NCBI RefSeq assembly: GCF_012273895.1
Contig: NC_052104.1
Coordinates: 7,006,001-7,070,000 of the forward strand
Source: Zerene cesonia
Lineage: Eukaryota; Arthropoda; Insecta; Lepidoptera; Pieridae
Direction of reading: 5' to 3'
DNA: 64,000 nucleotides
Numbering within the stretch: position 1 is the stretch's first letter; every line of letters starts with the position of its first letter. The notes beneath the pieces are model-generated. The model saw nothing but the letters and a program-made list of their open reading frames with translations, did not search any database and was not told where the DNA came from. Shown here in pieces: positions 11,741 through 25,900 of this stretch. A program made the translations under genes and the position numbers.

Positions 11741-14700
11741 TCAGTTATTAGGTATTTGCTGTGGCGGTCGTCGGTCGAAATGGAATGTATCTGACAAATA
11801 GAGGCCAAAGATAGCAACACTGTAGAACACGGTCAGCCCGAACAGTGCTACGCTTGCGCTTGCGGTAAACATGTTTGAATATTCACATCTGTAAAAAATG
11901 GGTATTTTATTCATATAAATGCATTTGTAGAGTGCTTATTTTCCTGAAGAATGAAATGAAGGTAGAATGCAAAGACAGATTTATTTTAATAACCTTTGCT
12001 TGTTACCAGTGTAATATTTAAAATTCGTAACATCTTCAATTATCATTATTATTCTGATTCTCCTTTCCATAACACTCAGGTACCAGCAGCAGGATAATAC
12101 CCGGTCTATCGGAAGGCTTAAGAGCGGAAACAGGTTCAACACGCATAGGCTCTTCAGAGAATTCAATGTATTGAGAGACACTAGCCACATAACAGCACTA
12201 TCTGCCTTGGGCAGTCCGCGGCCGTTACAGGACTATTTCAAAATATAGAAATTAAATATCTAGGCTATGGGAAATCCCAGTGTTTGAATTGGTATGTTGG
12301 GTCCATGGAGAACTATGGTGTCTGTTTTTTCAATTTATAAAAATTGAAACACTGGCAGACAGTGACAACACTAGCTAAACGGCTGAAAGAGGTGTACAGA
12401 GGTTCGGCATCTTCGGTTCGGAAATAAAGACAAACACTTTCGAATTTATAACTTAGTCAGGATAGCAAATTATAACATACTTTCATACTTTTGATGATTT
12501 AAAACTGCAAAATTTATACATGGCCCTGGCAACCCTCATAAAATTAAACCACTCAATCAATATTGCAAGCATAATTTTGTAATTTTGTAAGCGCTGTAAA
12601 TTTTACATCACTTAACACACAATGTTTTCATTCAATACAACAATTTGATACGAATCTTAATAAAACAAATTCAATACCTGAAGAACCACACAACGGTGAG
12701 GGCAACACTGACGAGGGTCATGAGAATGTTTTCCAGGTCCCAAGTTCGTTCGGCGGCTGGAGCCTCTGTTATCAGCTCGTGAGTTGCCGCAGCTGGTTCT
12801 GCTTGCCGCTGTTGCTATGATATAATATAAAATTTCATAAAAAACGGTCCAGCCCTTTTCGAAATGTATCGCTGTTATCCAACAATATTTTTTTTATTTC
12901 GCATTAGCATATGATTATTTATAAACTACTAATTGACCCCTAGCTCATTCACAGCAATGAGTCTGCGCTGGAGCGGCCTGCCCGCTATTATTTTGAAATA
13001 ATATCTCCTAAAGATAATTTACTTGTAAAAGTTGCAAAAAAGTGATATCCTTTATCCAAATTCCGCAATTAAATTAGACATTTCTAATGTTGGAGTCGAG
13101 GACGTTTTGGCACGAAGTGGGTCAGCCCGAACCGGGTAAGGTACTAAAAGCCCCCCCCTACAAAAGATCAGTGTGAAGTAATATATGTGCTTGGACACCT
13201 GCGCGCGCTTCGGGTGCACGAGGCAGTGCACGACGGCGCGGTGGTGCAGCCCGCACGCGCGCAGCGTCGCCGCCTCGTCCACCAGCACGCGCCCGTTGAA
13301 GATGAGACGCACTCGGCTCTCGGACGATAGCTCAGCGGCGAAGTGACGCCTGCGAACGCAAATATATGGAATTTATTTAATTGTTTTGCTTTTATATAGA
13401 GATACAAAGAAAATTAAACAATAATTGTTTGTTGCAGTAGTGGCTCAATGGTGAAGACCTCGGACTTAAAATCGACAAGTCGGGGTTCGAGAAGGGGCGA
13501 GCGCGCAGGAAATAAATTGATTTTTCAATTTATCTGCGCATTTTTAATTTATCATGCGTATTTATTCAGTTAGTTGGATAAAATAAACAGTAGGGTATTT
13601 GACTTTAAAATCTTTTAACTTACCATTTGAAATCTTTCAAAAGCTCATCAAGACTCCCTTCCACTTCTTTTAAAGTATCATTAAGGTATTTTAGCTTGAT
13701 TAAAATCTTGTTTGAATGCTTTGTTTCTGCTGCGTCACTAGTAGAACTACTCGGGCCTTCAGGTGCAGTAACTTCAGCTGTATTTTGTGAACTCTCCTCT
13801 TTTTTCATACTGCTTGTGGATGTTTCTGTTGTATTTCTCTCTAAAGAGACAAAATGAAGTGATCAATCGGTATAATAATAAATCAATTCAAAGAAAACTT
13901 TATCCTACATATATATCAATATCTAGTGCTCAGGTTCAATGTATTAATTCTTAATTATTTTAATAATAATTGAGAACTGTTTATTAACTCATCAACACTA
14001 TTCAATACTCATTGAACACTGTACTAATAAAATTATAATTGTATAGAAAGCAAGTAATAAAATAGATAAGAGCCATAATCAACACGACCTTAATTAAAAA
14101 TTGATATAAATACATTATTGTACAGTCAGCAACAAAACTCATTCTTTATTTGTTTCTCAACCCATTCTTAAATGGTACTTTGGTAATTATTCCTTTATTG
14201 GTTACAAATCTCAAATGTTGGTAATGATAAATAAAAATTGGCAAATATTACCATTATGCACAGTCATATCAGCTTCCATAGCACTAACAATGCTATCCAT
14301 TTCTCGGATCTGAGCCTCACTTGCCGGCTCCATTTCTTCTTGGCTCTCTGCCTCTACAGTTGAGGACTCTGTTGATGTTTGTGAGGTAGTTGGTGCTGCA
14401 ATGCGAAAATATACTCGAAAATTATTTCTATGAATCTCCATCTAATATTTCTATAAAAAAAACTCTAGTCATTATTGTCGTAATCATATTATAATAAGCA
14501 TCACTTGTTTCAACTTTCATTCTAGGTCATTTACAAGCCCAATCTACCCAAATCAAGCTAAAATTAAAATTTATACCATAAAAGGGAATTGGAACAAGTC
14601 ACTTTAAAACTATATAAAACAATGTTTAAACAAAGTCATACCATCTATCAGTCTATAGAAATGTAGGCGGTTATTGTCCAACATAGCCATGTCCGCATCC

Positions 14701-15415
14701 ACAATACTATCCATCTCTTGTATGGGAATCACTCTATTCCCACTGCTGTTATTTGGTGTGGTGGAACTGCTTGCTAAAATAAAGGAAACCTTGTTGAACT
14801 ATCAAGGTTTAACTATACTGGTTTTGTATTTTGTATTATTGCTATCAGTTCAATAGCAGTTTTTACTATACAACAATTATTTAGAATAAAATTGATAATT
14901 CTTAGCAATTAATTTACATAAAATAAGTTAATACCTATTGGTTCCGGAGCAGGTGCTGGTGGAGTGTTATTTACTGGTAGACTAGGACTAGGCAAAATTG
15001 ATCCTAAAATAAAAATACATTTTTATTGTATATTGCTCTTTTAAATAATGCAATGCCACACAAAAAATATGGTTTAAATTTTATAATAATAAAAGCATTA
15101 AGAGTTTTAAGGTCACAGATACATATTATTCGCTTGGTCAGTTAATAAGCAGTTGCTTCATAACTTTTAAAGAGTGTCATGAAAGATATTTTTTAAAAAC
15201 AATCTCCTTAATGTAACAAAAATTGTTTAAAAGAACTTACTTGTTCTTATACTGACTGTAACCGGATGGGTTGGTCGAGATCTCATTAGCAAAACTGTTC
15301 TATATCGATCTGGTCGGGAATTAGTCGACCACCATGCCAATGAAGCAATGACTATTACTAACACTGTTATCATAAACTGTATAACCTCATCACCAACACC
15401 CTCAATTAAAGTCAT
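11741..15415 (-). CDS. Tmub: Transmembrane and ubiquitin-like domain protein (TMUB1/2 family)
   Basis: Vertebrate TMUB1/HOPS is an ER and nuclear membrane protein linked to ER-associated degradation and receptor recycling. Coding exons 15241-15415, 14935-15003, 14642-14773, 14252-14395, 13624-13840, 13199-13349, 12678-12814 and 11741-11888 join in phase to 390 aa. The N-terminus MTLIEGVGDEV is the family signature and precedes a membrane segment (about 12-30). A long Ser/Thr/Pro/Glu-rich linker follows, then a ubiquitin-like fold (about 217-292: ILIKLKYLNDT ... RVRLIFNGRVLVDEAATL ... AVVHCLVHP) and two C-terminal membrane segments (about 327-342 and 349-372). The insect protein is longer than human TMUB1 because of the linker. 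Exon 6 uses a weak donor (GTGTCC). An upstream 5' UTR exon with donor AG|GTAAG near 15763 is likely. Confidence 0.93.
13437..13505 (+). repeat. tRNA-like segment (possible SINE head)
   Basis: AGTGGCTCAATGGTGAAGACC resembles a Pol III A box region, an anticodon-like stretch follows, and GGGGTTCGAGA resembles a B box. The acceptor arms do not pair and no CCA-ready 3' end is seen, so it is not a good tRNA gene. It sits in the TMUB intron between exons 13199-13349 and 13624-13840. A tRNA-derived SINE relic fits best. Confidence 0.4.
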
Positions 15416-15839
15416 TGTGATCTAAAATCAAGAAATTGAAAATCATATTATTTGGTAAATACAGTTTATTAAGCCTACAAACACTATTCTGGGCCACACT
15501 TATTAAAGACTCATCAAGAAAGGTCATAATAGAATGCAATTTTGCATGCACAAGCACAAGTTAAAAAGATTAATGGAAAATCACCAACTACTTAGCAATG
15601 ATCAGTTGAAGATTGTTATGTTATTTACAAGGTATATTTAAATAAATATTTGTAGGGCAAAATAAAAGCGACTTACAAAATGTAACAATTTATCATGTAA
15701 TTTTTGTATATTAACATGAGTCAAGGTCATGTACAAGGCGACGATCAAATGGATATTTCTTACCTCACTTTTAGTCTCCAGTATTATTCAATAACAACAA
15801 AATCAAATGAGGTGCCAAGTAAAATAGACAAACATTCTG

Positions 15840-16290
15840 ATGCCAGCTGAAAATACGATATATGTTGATTTCAAACTTCAAAATAAATACCCCAGTGTTT
15901 ATACTTTACACAACTAGGTATGTCAAAACTCGAACCTTTCTTTCTGTAACACTTTTAATGCCGTTTAATAAAAGGTTTTTAATAAGACATTACATTCAAA
16001 TCTTTTTATCCTGCAATATTTGAAATCCTATGATATTGAAATTTCTATATGTTACTATAATTCGCAAGGAAAATTAGTTTCCAGCAAAAAATGTCAAATA
16101 CTTTCCATCGAATGTCAAATGTCAACGTCTTAACTCTAATGTATTTTTTTTTCTTCCGTAATGGCAAAACTCTGATGTAATTTTTAATATTTTTAAGTCT
16201 TGCCATAAAAACGAAAAAAAATAAATAAAAATGAATCAAAGGAACCTCATGTATCACATGAGGTACCTAATATGAACTTACATAAACTCG
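15840..16290. other. Upstream of TMUB, no gene seen
   Basis: AT-rich sequence upstream of the likely TMUB first exon (about 15764-15830). The short reverse ORF at 16045-16257 is lysine- and phenylalanine-rich and looks random. Confidence 0.4.
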
Positions 16291-16520
16291 ACCGAGCACT
16301 CTCAAAAAGCGAGCCAAACAACAGACATAATGTGGAGGAGATGCGGCCCTTTCTCGTAGGGTGACTATAAGATTCTTATTTTTTTTTAATGGGGAAATAC
16401 ATTAGCACGTCCCCGGGATAGGAGCCGTGGGTAATGTCGGATTTCTACCAACTAAAACCAAAAGTGTGTTCTGTTGAGCCGCTTTAGTAAAGGGGCCACG
16501 TTAATTGGTTAGTATTTGTC
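16290..16520. repeat. Probable transposable-element remnant
   Basis: A block that is less AT-rich than its surroundings, with CTTTCTCGTAGGGTGACTAT, CGTCCCCGGGATAGGAGCC and GTGGGTAATGTCGGATTTCT, then GCCGCTTTAGTAAAGGGGCC. I recall similar wording from dispersed repeats in moth genomes, but cannot name a family from sequence alone. No ORF survives. Confidence 0.35.
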
Positions 16521-17642
16521 CGCGACCACCATGAAATTTTTCCTTAAATTCAGAAATACATTGAAAACTACATACGAACACATATTGACAACAACACAAG
16601 AACAAAGGAACACAAATTTGACTTAATAAGCAGTTAAATCTTATAGGTATAATAATATGAATCTAGTTAAAAATCTTACTTAATTCCATTTACCAAATAA
16701 ACTTCTATGAGTTATCAGTCCTGTTATTAACTATATTATGTCCATCGTACATTGTTACCTACTTACAGCATACGGTACACCAAATATTGTACTTTTTAGT
16801 CTAATACTTATTATTATTGATATAATGGTTATTGCTTTGAACGTGAAAAGAACCGTGCTGACGTGATTTCAATTAACGCATATTCTTACATGTCATATGA
16901 TCTTGACATCATGCTTGACATAACGAAACTATCCATCTCTGTCATCCATTTGTAAAACAAAATAGCGCTATCTCAGTTCGCAATATTTGTAGGTCAGTTT
17001 TGTGACTTCGCGAAATTACATGGATCTATAAACTACTTCAACTTCTGTCCTAACACTTTTCGTGAGTTTCATCATACGTAGACGATTTTTTTACGCTATA
17101 GGCTCTGTCTCATTTATTTGATAACAAAGAGTACTTTAATACATAATTTGATGAATAGCTAACAAGACATTACGTGTGCGTGTTTAAAATTCTTTATTGA
17201 AAATAAATAAATGGCAAATTATAGTGAACGATTTATAGATTGTGGTTTGTGAAATTTTCATTGATTTTCCCTATTGGAAAAGCATAACTGATAAACCTTC
17301 ATAATTGCTTGTTGTTACCGAAACCTATTGCTACTTGGGTCTTACATAAAATTAAGACCGCCGCAACTGATTGTTTGTGAATAAAAAAGGAACTCATTTA
17401 TCGTACACATAGTATACCAGCCTGTTGGGATTTAACATGGTCAACGCGCATTCCGTAGAAATCAATAATATATTGTTGCAAAATATCTACGGTTTACATA
17501 ATACTGTTCAAAACATTTTACGCCGAACACAGTATTATTGTATGTGTTATTGCACGAGAAAAGAAAATATAGAGAAGTTTAAGAGAGTTTTATTCACAAG
17601 ACACTTAAATATGTAAGTATTTTTTTTAAATATATACATATT
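16521..17642. other. Intergenic, no gene seen
   Basis: Two TCAGTT initiator-like words near 16973 and 16995 and a donor-like CGTGAGTTT near 17060 are visible, but no ORF or exon chain. The forward ORF at 17425-17616 has no recognisable family. Confidence 0.35.
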
Positions 17643-17855
17643 AATCCTATCCTATCCTACTAATATTATGAATGCGAAAGTTTGTAAGGTTGTGTGTATG
17701 TTTGTTACTCTTTCACGCAAAAACTACTGAACCGATTGCAATGAAATTTGGTGCGCAGATAGCTGGACAACTGGAATAACACATAGGCAAGTTTTTGTCC
17801 CGATATTCCTACGGGATACAGAACTATGCAGGTGAAACTGTGGGGCGCAGCTAGT
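17643..17855 (+). mobile_element. Helitron-like non-autonomous element, copy 2
   Basis: Same architecture as the copy at 10536-10754: TCCTACTAATATTATGAATG at the start, the CTTTCACGCAAAAACTACTG core, and GGGGCGCAGCTAGT at the end. The 3' hairpin is worn (GCAGGTGAAACTGT), which suggests an older insertion. Confidence 0.75.
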
Positions 17856-20800
17856 TATTCATAAGCTGTGTAAAGTAATTGAATGCTCTGTATGATATAT
17901 TCTATAGAGATATGGCATAAAAATAATCAAATCATGTTTTCTTGTTATATTAAAAAGGTATATCTTTAGTTTAAAATAAATCTAAGTAACATGTCGGACT
18001 CCCTGCACTGTCTTTCATAGGAATGGTCAAATATTTGTATTGGATTTTACAATTTTTCTTAATTAGCTGTTGGCGAAGCTGCTTAGCTTCATGGAGGATC
18101 TGGGATAGTTTGAGCTTTGACTGGTCACCCCCTCCTTTTCTTTTCACATAAAATAGGCGCTTGATGTCGAGTTGCAGAAAACTTGCCCATATTATTATTA
18201 TTAGCTGTTGGCTTGCAGCTTGCCTGTGGTAAAAATTAAATTTTAAACTTAATACAATTAGTGGTACAAAGTTTTATCCCTATTTACCCTGTCTGGGGGT
18301 AAAATTTCAAATCCTTTCTTTGCCGATGCTGCTAATTCATAGTGGCTATTTGGCTAATTCTAGTCTGATTGGTATGGGATTGATAAATCAGTCAGTCAGT
18401 CATCTTTGTACTTTATATATTTAGATTTTCAATTTCCTATGTTCAGTTTTCGTATTGTTTCTATTTATTCTTATTGTTTTCCCCCTTCTTTATTATTTAC
18501 TTGAACCAACTTATTTGTAGATCTTTCTAAGACAAACAATACTTGCATACATATAACATTCATGTAGTATTTACGATTAAGGCAACAAATGCATGGAAAT
18601 ATCAATGATTAGGACTTTACTTTACGACCTAAACTAAAATACATATCAAATCCATATCAAAATCTGTTGCATGCTTTAGAAGAAGACTTAAAAAAGGCAC
18701 AGACAGACAGACAAAGGCAGAAAGAAGCTTTGTTTTATACTATGTGTGATAGTATTTAACCTAATATAAAATACTGGATGCTTCAAATTAGAAAAAAGTA
18801 CAAAAGAGAAATTATAAAGGTTGCTGTTATTAAAATTTTTTATCAATGCCTTTGGGCAATCATCCTACATCCTATCCTCCCAAGAGCTTGAGTTAAACAT
18901 GTCACATCAATCATATTATTCATCTTTTTGGTATTGTGAAGTGTTGATTTTTTTTTCAATATATATTTATTCACTGATTAGAGCAGTGAAAATGTAAAAA
19001 ATACAGATATTGAAATTTTTGTAAACTACTCTCAAAAGAGTTTAGAGAGCCACCAACCCAGCTTATTATTCTTATATATCTGTGTATTTTGAAAATAGCA
19101 CTTAATGAGGAATTGACTTCCAAAAAAATTTTCCTTAAACATATTTTAGTACATGATCATTGTAGGTATATAGGAATATCAATTATAATAATAGCAACAT
19201 TCAGTCAAAGCAAATTTTGCAGTGAGTCATGTTTGTTTAGTTCACAGTTCATGTATGAACCAATGGGTAGGAAAGGTGATGCAATAATGATGACAGTTAA
19301 CTCACACAGTACTAAACTATAATCCATAATATAGACAAATTGGATTAACACATATGCCTTATAAATATACTACTATTTAAAGGAATATAAAGTTCAAAAA
19401 GATAATTAGTTACTTTGATGTAATTGTTTAAAATGTTTCTTTGTGTTTTGTTTTATGTCTTCTTAAGAGGTACAAGCTGCTCGGCCCAGTTGCGCCCGGT
19501 AGGCCTTTTAAGGCTTTTCTTTTCTTATCTATCAAACAAAGCCATTGGCGCGTAGTAGACTTCGGCGTCATAAGGCGGCTACAGGTTAGCGCTCTGACGC
19601 GCGCGCGCGCATTCGTACGCGTTCTGTTGACACCTCCATTATTTGTCATAATTACAGAAGAAGAAAGGACAAACAGACAGAGTTACTATCGCCTTTCCAA
19701 TATTAAGTAAGGGTTATTTTATAAAATAACATAATATTATCATTAAAGGTTTTCTTAACGCACACGAAGTAATGACTGAATGAAATGAATGATTTGAATC
19801 CTTACAGAATGCTTTACATTGCTTCTAATTAATCTCCCTCTTTTTATTTATTGTATTAATACAATATAGGCTATGTTACTCGTAGATGATTAAGCTCTCT
19901 AGTGGTGAATTTTTTGCAATATAGATTACGGTTATATACGTTCAAACAGTTTTTTTGAGCCTGTTTAACAAATCAATCTTTTTTTGTATTAGTACGTTAT
20001 ATGAGTACCTATAAATAAAACAAAAACATTTCTAACCAATTTTGCGAAAAGCAAATATTCAAAATTTTGCCCCTCCATTGATTGATCGAGTTGTATAGAA
20101 AAAGTTTTATATAGAAGAGGTTGATTAAAATTATAACAATAAAAAATAAGAAACTAAATTTATTTTAGTCAAACATACGCTAGGTACCTCATGTGACTAC
20201 ATTATTTAATTACTTTTGTCACAGTTTGCTGCATTTGCTTATTTATGCTCCTAATAGTTCTAAGCATGACATGTGACCAACGGTAATCACATGATTTCTT
20301 ACTTCCTGAAATATAGTAGTCTATTATTTGTGAAGAATGTTATAGAAATGTATGGCTTATTGCATGTGTGTTAAAGTACAATGTTGGAAAAACATTGTTC
20401 TGTGCAATATGTAGTATCATTGTAATCCATCAAAATATTTCAAGCAAAATCTAGTATTTATCGCGCATTTGAACTATGAATGATGTCAGACAGGCGATTC
20501 AATAGGGCGATGAATAAGTACTTTACAAATTGATATACCTGCTGGTTTATATATGTTTGCTAGACTCTTTATATCATTGTTTATTCGTGTTTATTATTTG
20601 ACTATAAATAATTGTGTCAATTTTTTTTTGGCTTTTTGTCGATATTGGCTTCGAAATAAACGCTTTATACATAATATTATAAATTCTGTTAGCTTCCAAT
20701 CGACGTAGCTGCAGTGTGAAGTGAAATTTTGTGGAAATACCCACCGGCATATGTAAACTGATGGTTTACTTTCTCTGCATCGTTATCCTCAACGCGAACT

Positions 20801-21710
20801 GGTTTTGCTTTCGTAACTGAGAACGGGTTGGCGTTATTTTAGATTTGTTAGAACGGCTTTAGACTAAATAATCAAGATTTGGCTCCGATTTGGTGTAGTG
20901 CAATTTTTGAAATACGTAATGCGTTCATGGCAGTTGCAGTATCATTTGCTTATTATTATAATAAAAATCGATAATTTCCTGACAAACGTGTGTTACATAC
21001 GCGATAAGCTACATTTCAACGAAATTGTAGGAAACATGCGACTAGCTGGCGCCAGGACATGACTCATTTATTACCTAACCATCCAATCGCCTAACAGTAA
21101 AAACTTTTTTAAAATACATACCTACATTCTAAACTTCAAAATGTGATTCTAGCATGAAAAGGTCGTACACGCTATTGTAGTTTACGGTCATAAATATATT
21201 ATCAGTTTTATAATAATGTCTTTCGTCAGTAAGCGGTACACTCTTACGGAATCCCTTAGTCCGAAGTTATTTCTAATACGTAGTTAGAATTCAAAGTAAT
21301 TTATGAAAGAATGATGTAGATTCAGATGAATGCATAGAAAATTATAATTCGTCACAGCGATAATAAGTTTTTCAAGTACCTATAAAGTACTTTTAATAAA
21401 ATTAGCTGGTCATATTTTTAATACATAGTTCCCCAAATCTTACTTACATTCATTTATAAATTCGTCTGTATAACATATTGGGTTTTTAGTGTGATGTATC
21501 CCCTATTGCAATAACAAGTTAATTGTTTTCTCTTATTCTACTGTTTCTTACTTTTTTAATAATTTATAATTATAATTTATTTATTTCGAAAACAAATTGC
21601 TAGTATCAATTTCTTATAAATAACTTGTTAGTAGAGTACATTATATTTTGTCATATTCAAATTTAAAACATGCAATATCATGGTCAATACTCAACATATA
21701 TTTTTTTATA
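17856..21710. other. Intergenic, no gene seen; repeat fragments
   Basis: Mostly AT-rich unique-looking DNA. A retroposon-like tail with CAGACAGACAGACAAAGGCAG lies near 18699-18720. At 19470-19710 a more GC-rich stretch carries a (GC)n run at about 19600 and a degraded ACAGACAGAGTTACTATCGCC tail near 19674, probably another repeat relic. I found no exon chain. Confidence 0.4.
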
Positions 21711-22060
21711 TGTCACAGTGGGCAATGGAGCTGGTGGAACGCCTGATGGTCAGCGCTACCACCGCCCATGAACATTTAGAGAAGCATAAGGTCCATTGCA
21801 GACCTTACGCCTCTACAAATGGATGGCCGACTTTGATAACACATGAAATTGGGAAGGGATTAAGAAAGGATTGGGCTGAGAAGTAAAGGAAGGGACTGGG
21901 AAGGGGAAGGAAAAGGATATGGGCCTCCGGCTCCCCTACTCACCGGACGAAACTCAGCAGTATGCTATTTTACGCCGGTCTTCTGTGAGGGTGTGGTACT
22001 TCCCCGGTGCGAGGTGGCCGAATTCATGCCAATGCGTGCTCGACTACTACATACAGAATA
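21711..22060 (-). mobile_element. Lepidopteran SINE-type retroposon, old copy
   Basis: The reverse complement of the poly-A element at 62031-62388. Shared blocks are GGGCAATGGAGCTGGTGG, CAGCGCTACCACCGCCCATG, CCTTACGCCTCTACAAATGG and GGGCCTCCGGCTCCC. The T-rich lead at 21697-21710 is the decayed poly-A tail seen from the other strand. The two forward ORFs inside (21680-21886 and 21919-22140) are by-products of the repeat. Confidence 0.8.
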
Positions 22061-22791
22061 TCATCACAATATATACTATACATAATTTCAGGCAGGTAAT
22101 TAAAAAATATAATTCAAATGGAGATTATAAATTGCAATAGAAATAGAAATGTAATTTTCCAATCGTCTACTCAGTATTCGCTTTTCTTGTATTTACAACA
22201 GTTAAATTCAAGCACTAAGCTTAGTTTCCTAGTTCTTAATGGCTAATAGAAACTAGTAAGAAGGCGATGCCTTGAAATATTAATTATAAGTCTGCCTGCG
22301 TTAAATAACAATCGATTATTGTTTGGAACTACTGGCGGCCTGCTTAATATATTTTGCCAATCATTTTAGAAAGGCGTAAGAAAAGAAACAAAGATCATTA
22401 AACAAAATTGTAATTCTAAAGTGTTGAAATATCACATAATTATATTGAATCTATTTAATTTTTCTGAAGCACATTCTATAAAAAATGTTTGTTTACTTAC
22501 AACATTCATTCAATGATTTTCAAATAAATTTAAAACGTTGGAAAATTTTTCGTGAAATGAAAAGTCATGGTGAGTCGTATATTGGTCAGTTGTTAGATTA
22601 ATGGATTTGTGTCTTTATTATTTTATTTCAAAACGAGATAATTACGTCGAATGAGGATAGATTTAGAACAATTTTGTAATAGTTATGTGTAGGAATTAAT
22701 TACCGCCACGATGGTATTATCGAAAGCGGTTATTGTAGCGTGGGATTTCCAGGATGTTCAATGTTTGTTAAAATTTATTATAAATTATTCT
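22061..22791. other. Intergenic, no gene seen
   Basis: AT-rich DNA between two repeats. No ORF, exon chain or palindrome stands out. Confidence 0.4.
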
Positions 22792-22995
22792 CTCCTACTT
22801 CCTACTAATATTATAAATGCGAAAGTTTGTAAGGATGTGTGTATGTTTGTTATTCTTTCACGCAAAAACTACTAAACCGATTGCAATGAAATTTGGTATG
22901 TACATAGCTGGACAACTGGAATAACACATAGGTTCTCATTCCGATATTCTTAAGGGAAACAGACTTACGCGCGTGAAACTGTGGGGCGCAGCTAC
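22792..22995 (+). mobile_element. Helitron-like non-autonomous element, copy 3
   Basis: TCCTACTTCCTACTAATATT start, CTTTCACGCAAAAACTACTA core, GTGGGGCGCAGCTA end. The last bases and the hairpin (GCGCGTGAAACTGT) are mutated, so it is a decayed copy. Confidence 0.72.
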
Positions 22996-25900
22996 TGTGT
23001 TTATAACTCTGAATCAGACGTTTAGTATAATATTTAAAATTCTACACATTCACAATTTTCTACACACATAGATAGAATAGGTACCGTTATTACAAACTCG
23101 AATAGGCGTAAAGGCTGTGTCGTGTTCTTTAAATTTTATGTGTTTATCTGTACATTAACGTCTCTTAATAGTATAATTGATGTGAACCAATTTCCGTTAC
23201 ATTTGACTGACAATTTATAACACATGCAGGTAAATAAATAATAGTTATACTTTATATACTATAAATACTCATATTTAATTGATATAAAAAGTTCACGAAT
23301 CTAAAGCATTTGAATACATTATTTGTTATTATGTCCTGCAATGCTTCATCAGAAAAAAATCAGTAGGAAAACATACTTCATCTGTTATGGCTTACATCTG
23401 TATCCATTGGATAATGATGTCAAACCCTAATAAGGAAAATAATTTTATCTCTAGGTAGTAACATAATACGTCTTTATATATCAAGTTTTTTTCCATTCAT
23501 TTACTTGACCTAACGCAATTCCTTCGTACAACGTCAAATTAATCATTGATTTTTTTTATCCACGCTATGAAAGTTTTTTATCTATAATTTTAATCATTTC
23601 TTATATCTACTTTTTACAATTGTATAAGTACATTAGCTATATGTATATATATATTTGTTTCTATCATTTTTAATCAACAACGTGAAGTATATATATGTTA
23701 ATGTTCCATTCAATGATACGCCCATTTAATATCGAAACGTCGACACTGAATATTTCGTCAATGTAATGACCTAAAAGAATGTTAATGACAACGTCTCTAC
23801 CACGGACTACAGAATAACCATTTCATTACCGGTTACAATCTAAAATGCCTTTGAGTGTACGAGACTTCATCTGAATATATTTAGTTAATATTTTTAAATT
23901 TTCTTATCACCGTGACACAGCAAAAAGTAGCTAAGCATACTAGATAGCGTCCCACGTCAGAGGCCAAGATGGGTGGGAACAAACTAAGCTACATCCACTA
24001 CTCGTTGTATCTATATTATATTATAATGACGTTTGCGTGTTCACCATCGTGCTAAGGTGAAGGACGATATCATCTTTGTGTAATTAAGTCATAATTACCC
24101 ATGCGCAACATTTATCTATCGCACAATTATTTACATCGTATCCATGATGACAATTAACAATCGGAATATTCAATCAGAATAGATTGGATATTCCGATTAC
24201 ATAGTTTGTCGTGCATTATTATCATTGTAACTATTATTTTATCAATTTCCATACAATTTTTGCACAATTTAAATACATAGAGCCATTCCTGTATTTTAGT
24301 ACCTATTATATAATATCCTGCTCTCAATTTTATTAACGTCGTGCACGTTGATTTGAATCTTTTGGGTGATACAACACACCTTTGAGTATATTGCATTAGC
24401 AGCAGAGCTTGCATGTTGGTTTTAGATATAAATTGTATCTATATTTATAAACTAACTACCTACATAGTTGGATAATATAAGTCACCGTGACGTGATCACC
24501 AAAACAAGCATGTCTGATATAATGGAGGTTATTAAACCTTCAAAGCCGATGAATGAGTCATTTAAGCTAGTGTTTGATACGCATGAACGTATCTAGTTTA
24601 AAGTTGTGTACGGATATACCACTCCAAACCTTAACCTAACCTAATTTGTAGCATACGCAACAACAATATTGATTTCTCTTTGATTTCTAAACGAACCTGG
24701 TCGATATGTTAATATACTTATCGTAGCAAGCGTAACTTAAAGATTATAAATATATATGAATATGGTATCTGTATGATGTTGCTAGGTTAGTTAATTACGT
24801 AATAACTTAAGACAGAAGGTCCCTTGAGTAGGGACTGAATAAATTAATGACCACCTTGGTATTACATGTATCTCACAACTGTTTACAATTGAAGAGTTGT
24901 GTTGCGAGACTTGTTTTTTTTTACAAGTATTGTTATTTATGGGACCTTTTTATTCACCAGGATTAAATAATTATCTTACTATACTCTGTATATGAGTAAA
25001 TAAGAAAATTAGGTTAAATCTGTCATTAAAGTATGCTTTTTTTTTTACAATTTTTTAACCTTATATTAGGTTCAGGTTATTAAATCTTAAAACACCGTAA
25101 ACATTCAAAAAAACAAATACATACTTAACACAAGTCATCTGAAAGCAATACATTGAGTTTTGGATGTTAAACTCAAGGAAAAATTAAATCCATTCAATTA
25201 AATCTATTTTGCGCTGAATAATTAGTATTTCAACTTGTACTTAGTAAATATTACCATTGTAATTGATTAAGGCCTCAAACCCCATCTTCTTCTAGCTTAA
25301 TATTATTTAAAAATTATAATCTCTCTAGTCTAACTCTATGAAATAATGTTCTAAAGTGATTGCTGGAAAGCCTTGGAGCTTTATTAATCATATGACAAGA
25401 AATTAAGATGAAAGACTATTGGGGATTGTTATATTGGGGATTGCTCGAATCTTTTATTTAGAAGTCTTGCAAAATTAAGACCAGTAGTTATACAGAATGG
25501 CATGTAACTGAGTTTATTTATTTTTTTCAATAATTACTTGCAAAATGTTAGCGTTAAAATCTAATCGTTACGTCCATTTCATCAAAAAACGTATAACTGT
25601 TACAGTTATAACCCGTTACCCGTTACACAGTGCTGTCCCTAGTTCGAACTAGTTGTACCCACATGCCTTTGGTAACGTAGGTGAAACTTAATTGATATTT
25701 GAGTGGATAAGTCGACCATGCCATATTCAGCGGTTCATAAGCAACTTAACGCGCTCGTCGTTTCGTTAACCTATTTTTATACAACAACTTGCTCTTCGCA
25801 GTAGTTTAATGGATGTTAAACTTGCATTTTGAATCACTCCATCTATTAAAGAAACCCAAAGTTTTAAAGATTTAAGCATACATAGAGACATAGGGTCATA

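Noticed and set aside
21680..22140. Two forward ORFs as small genes
   Set aside because: They lie entirely inside a SINE-type repeat that recurs at 62031-62388 and 41464-41580.
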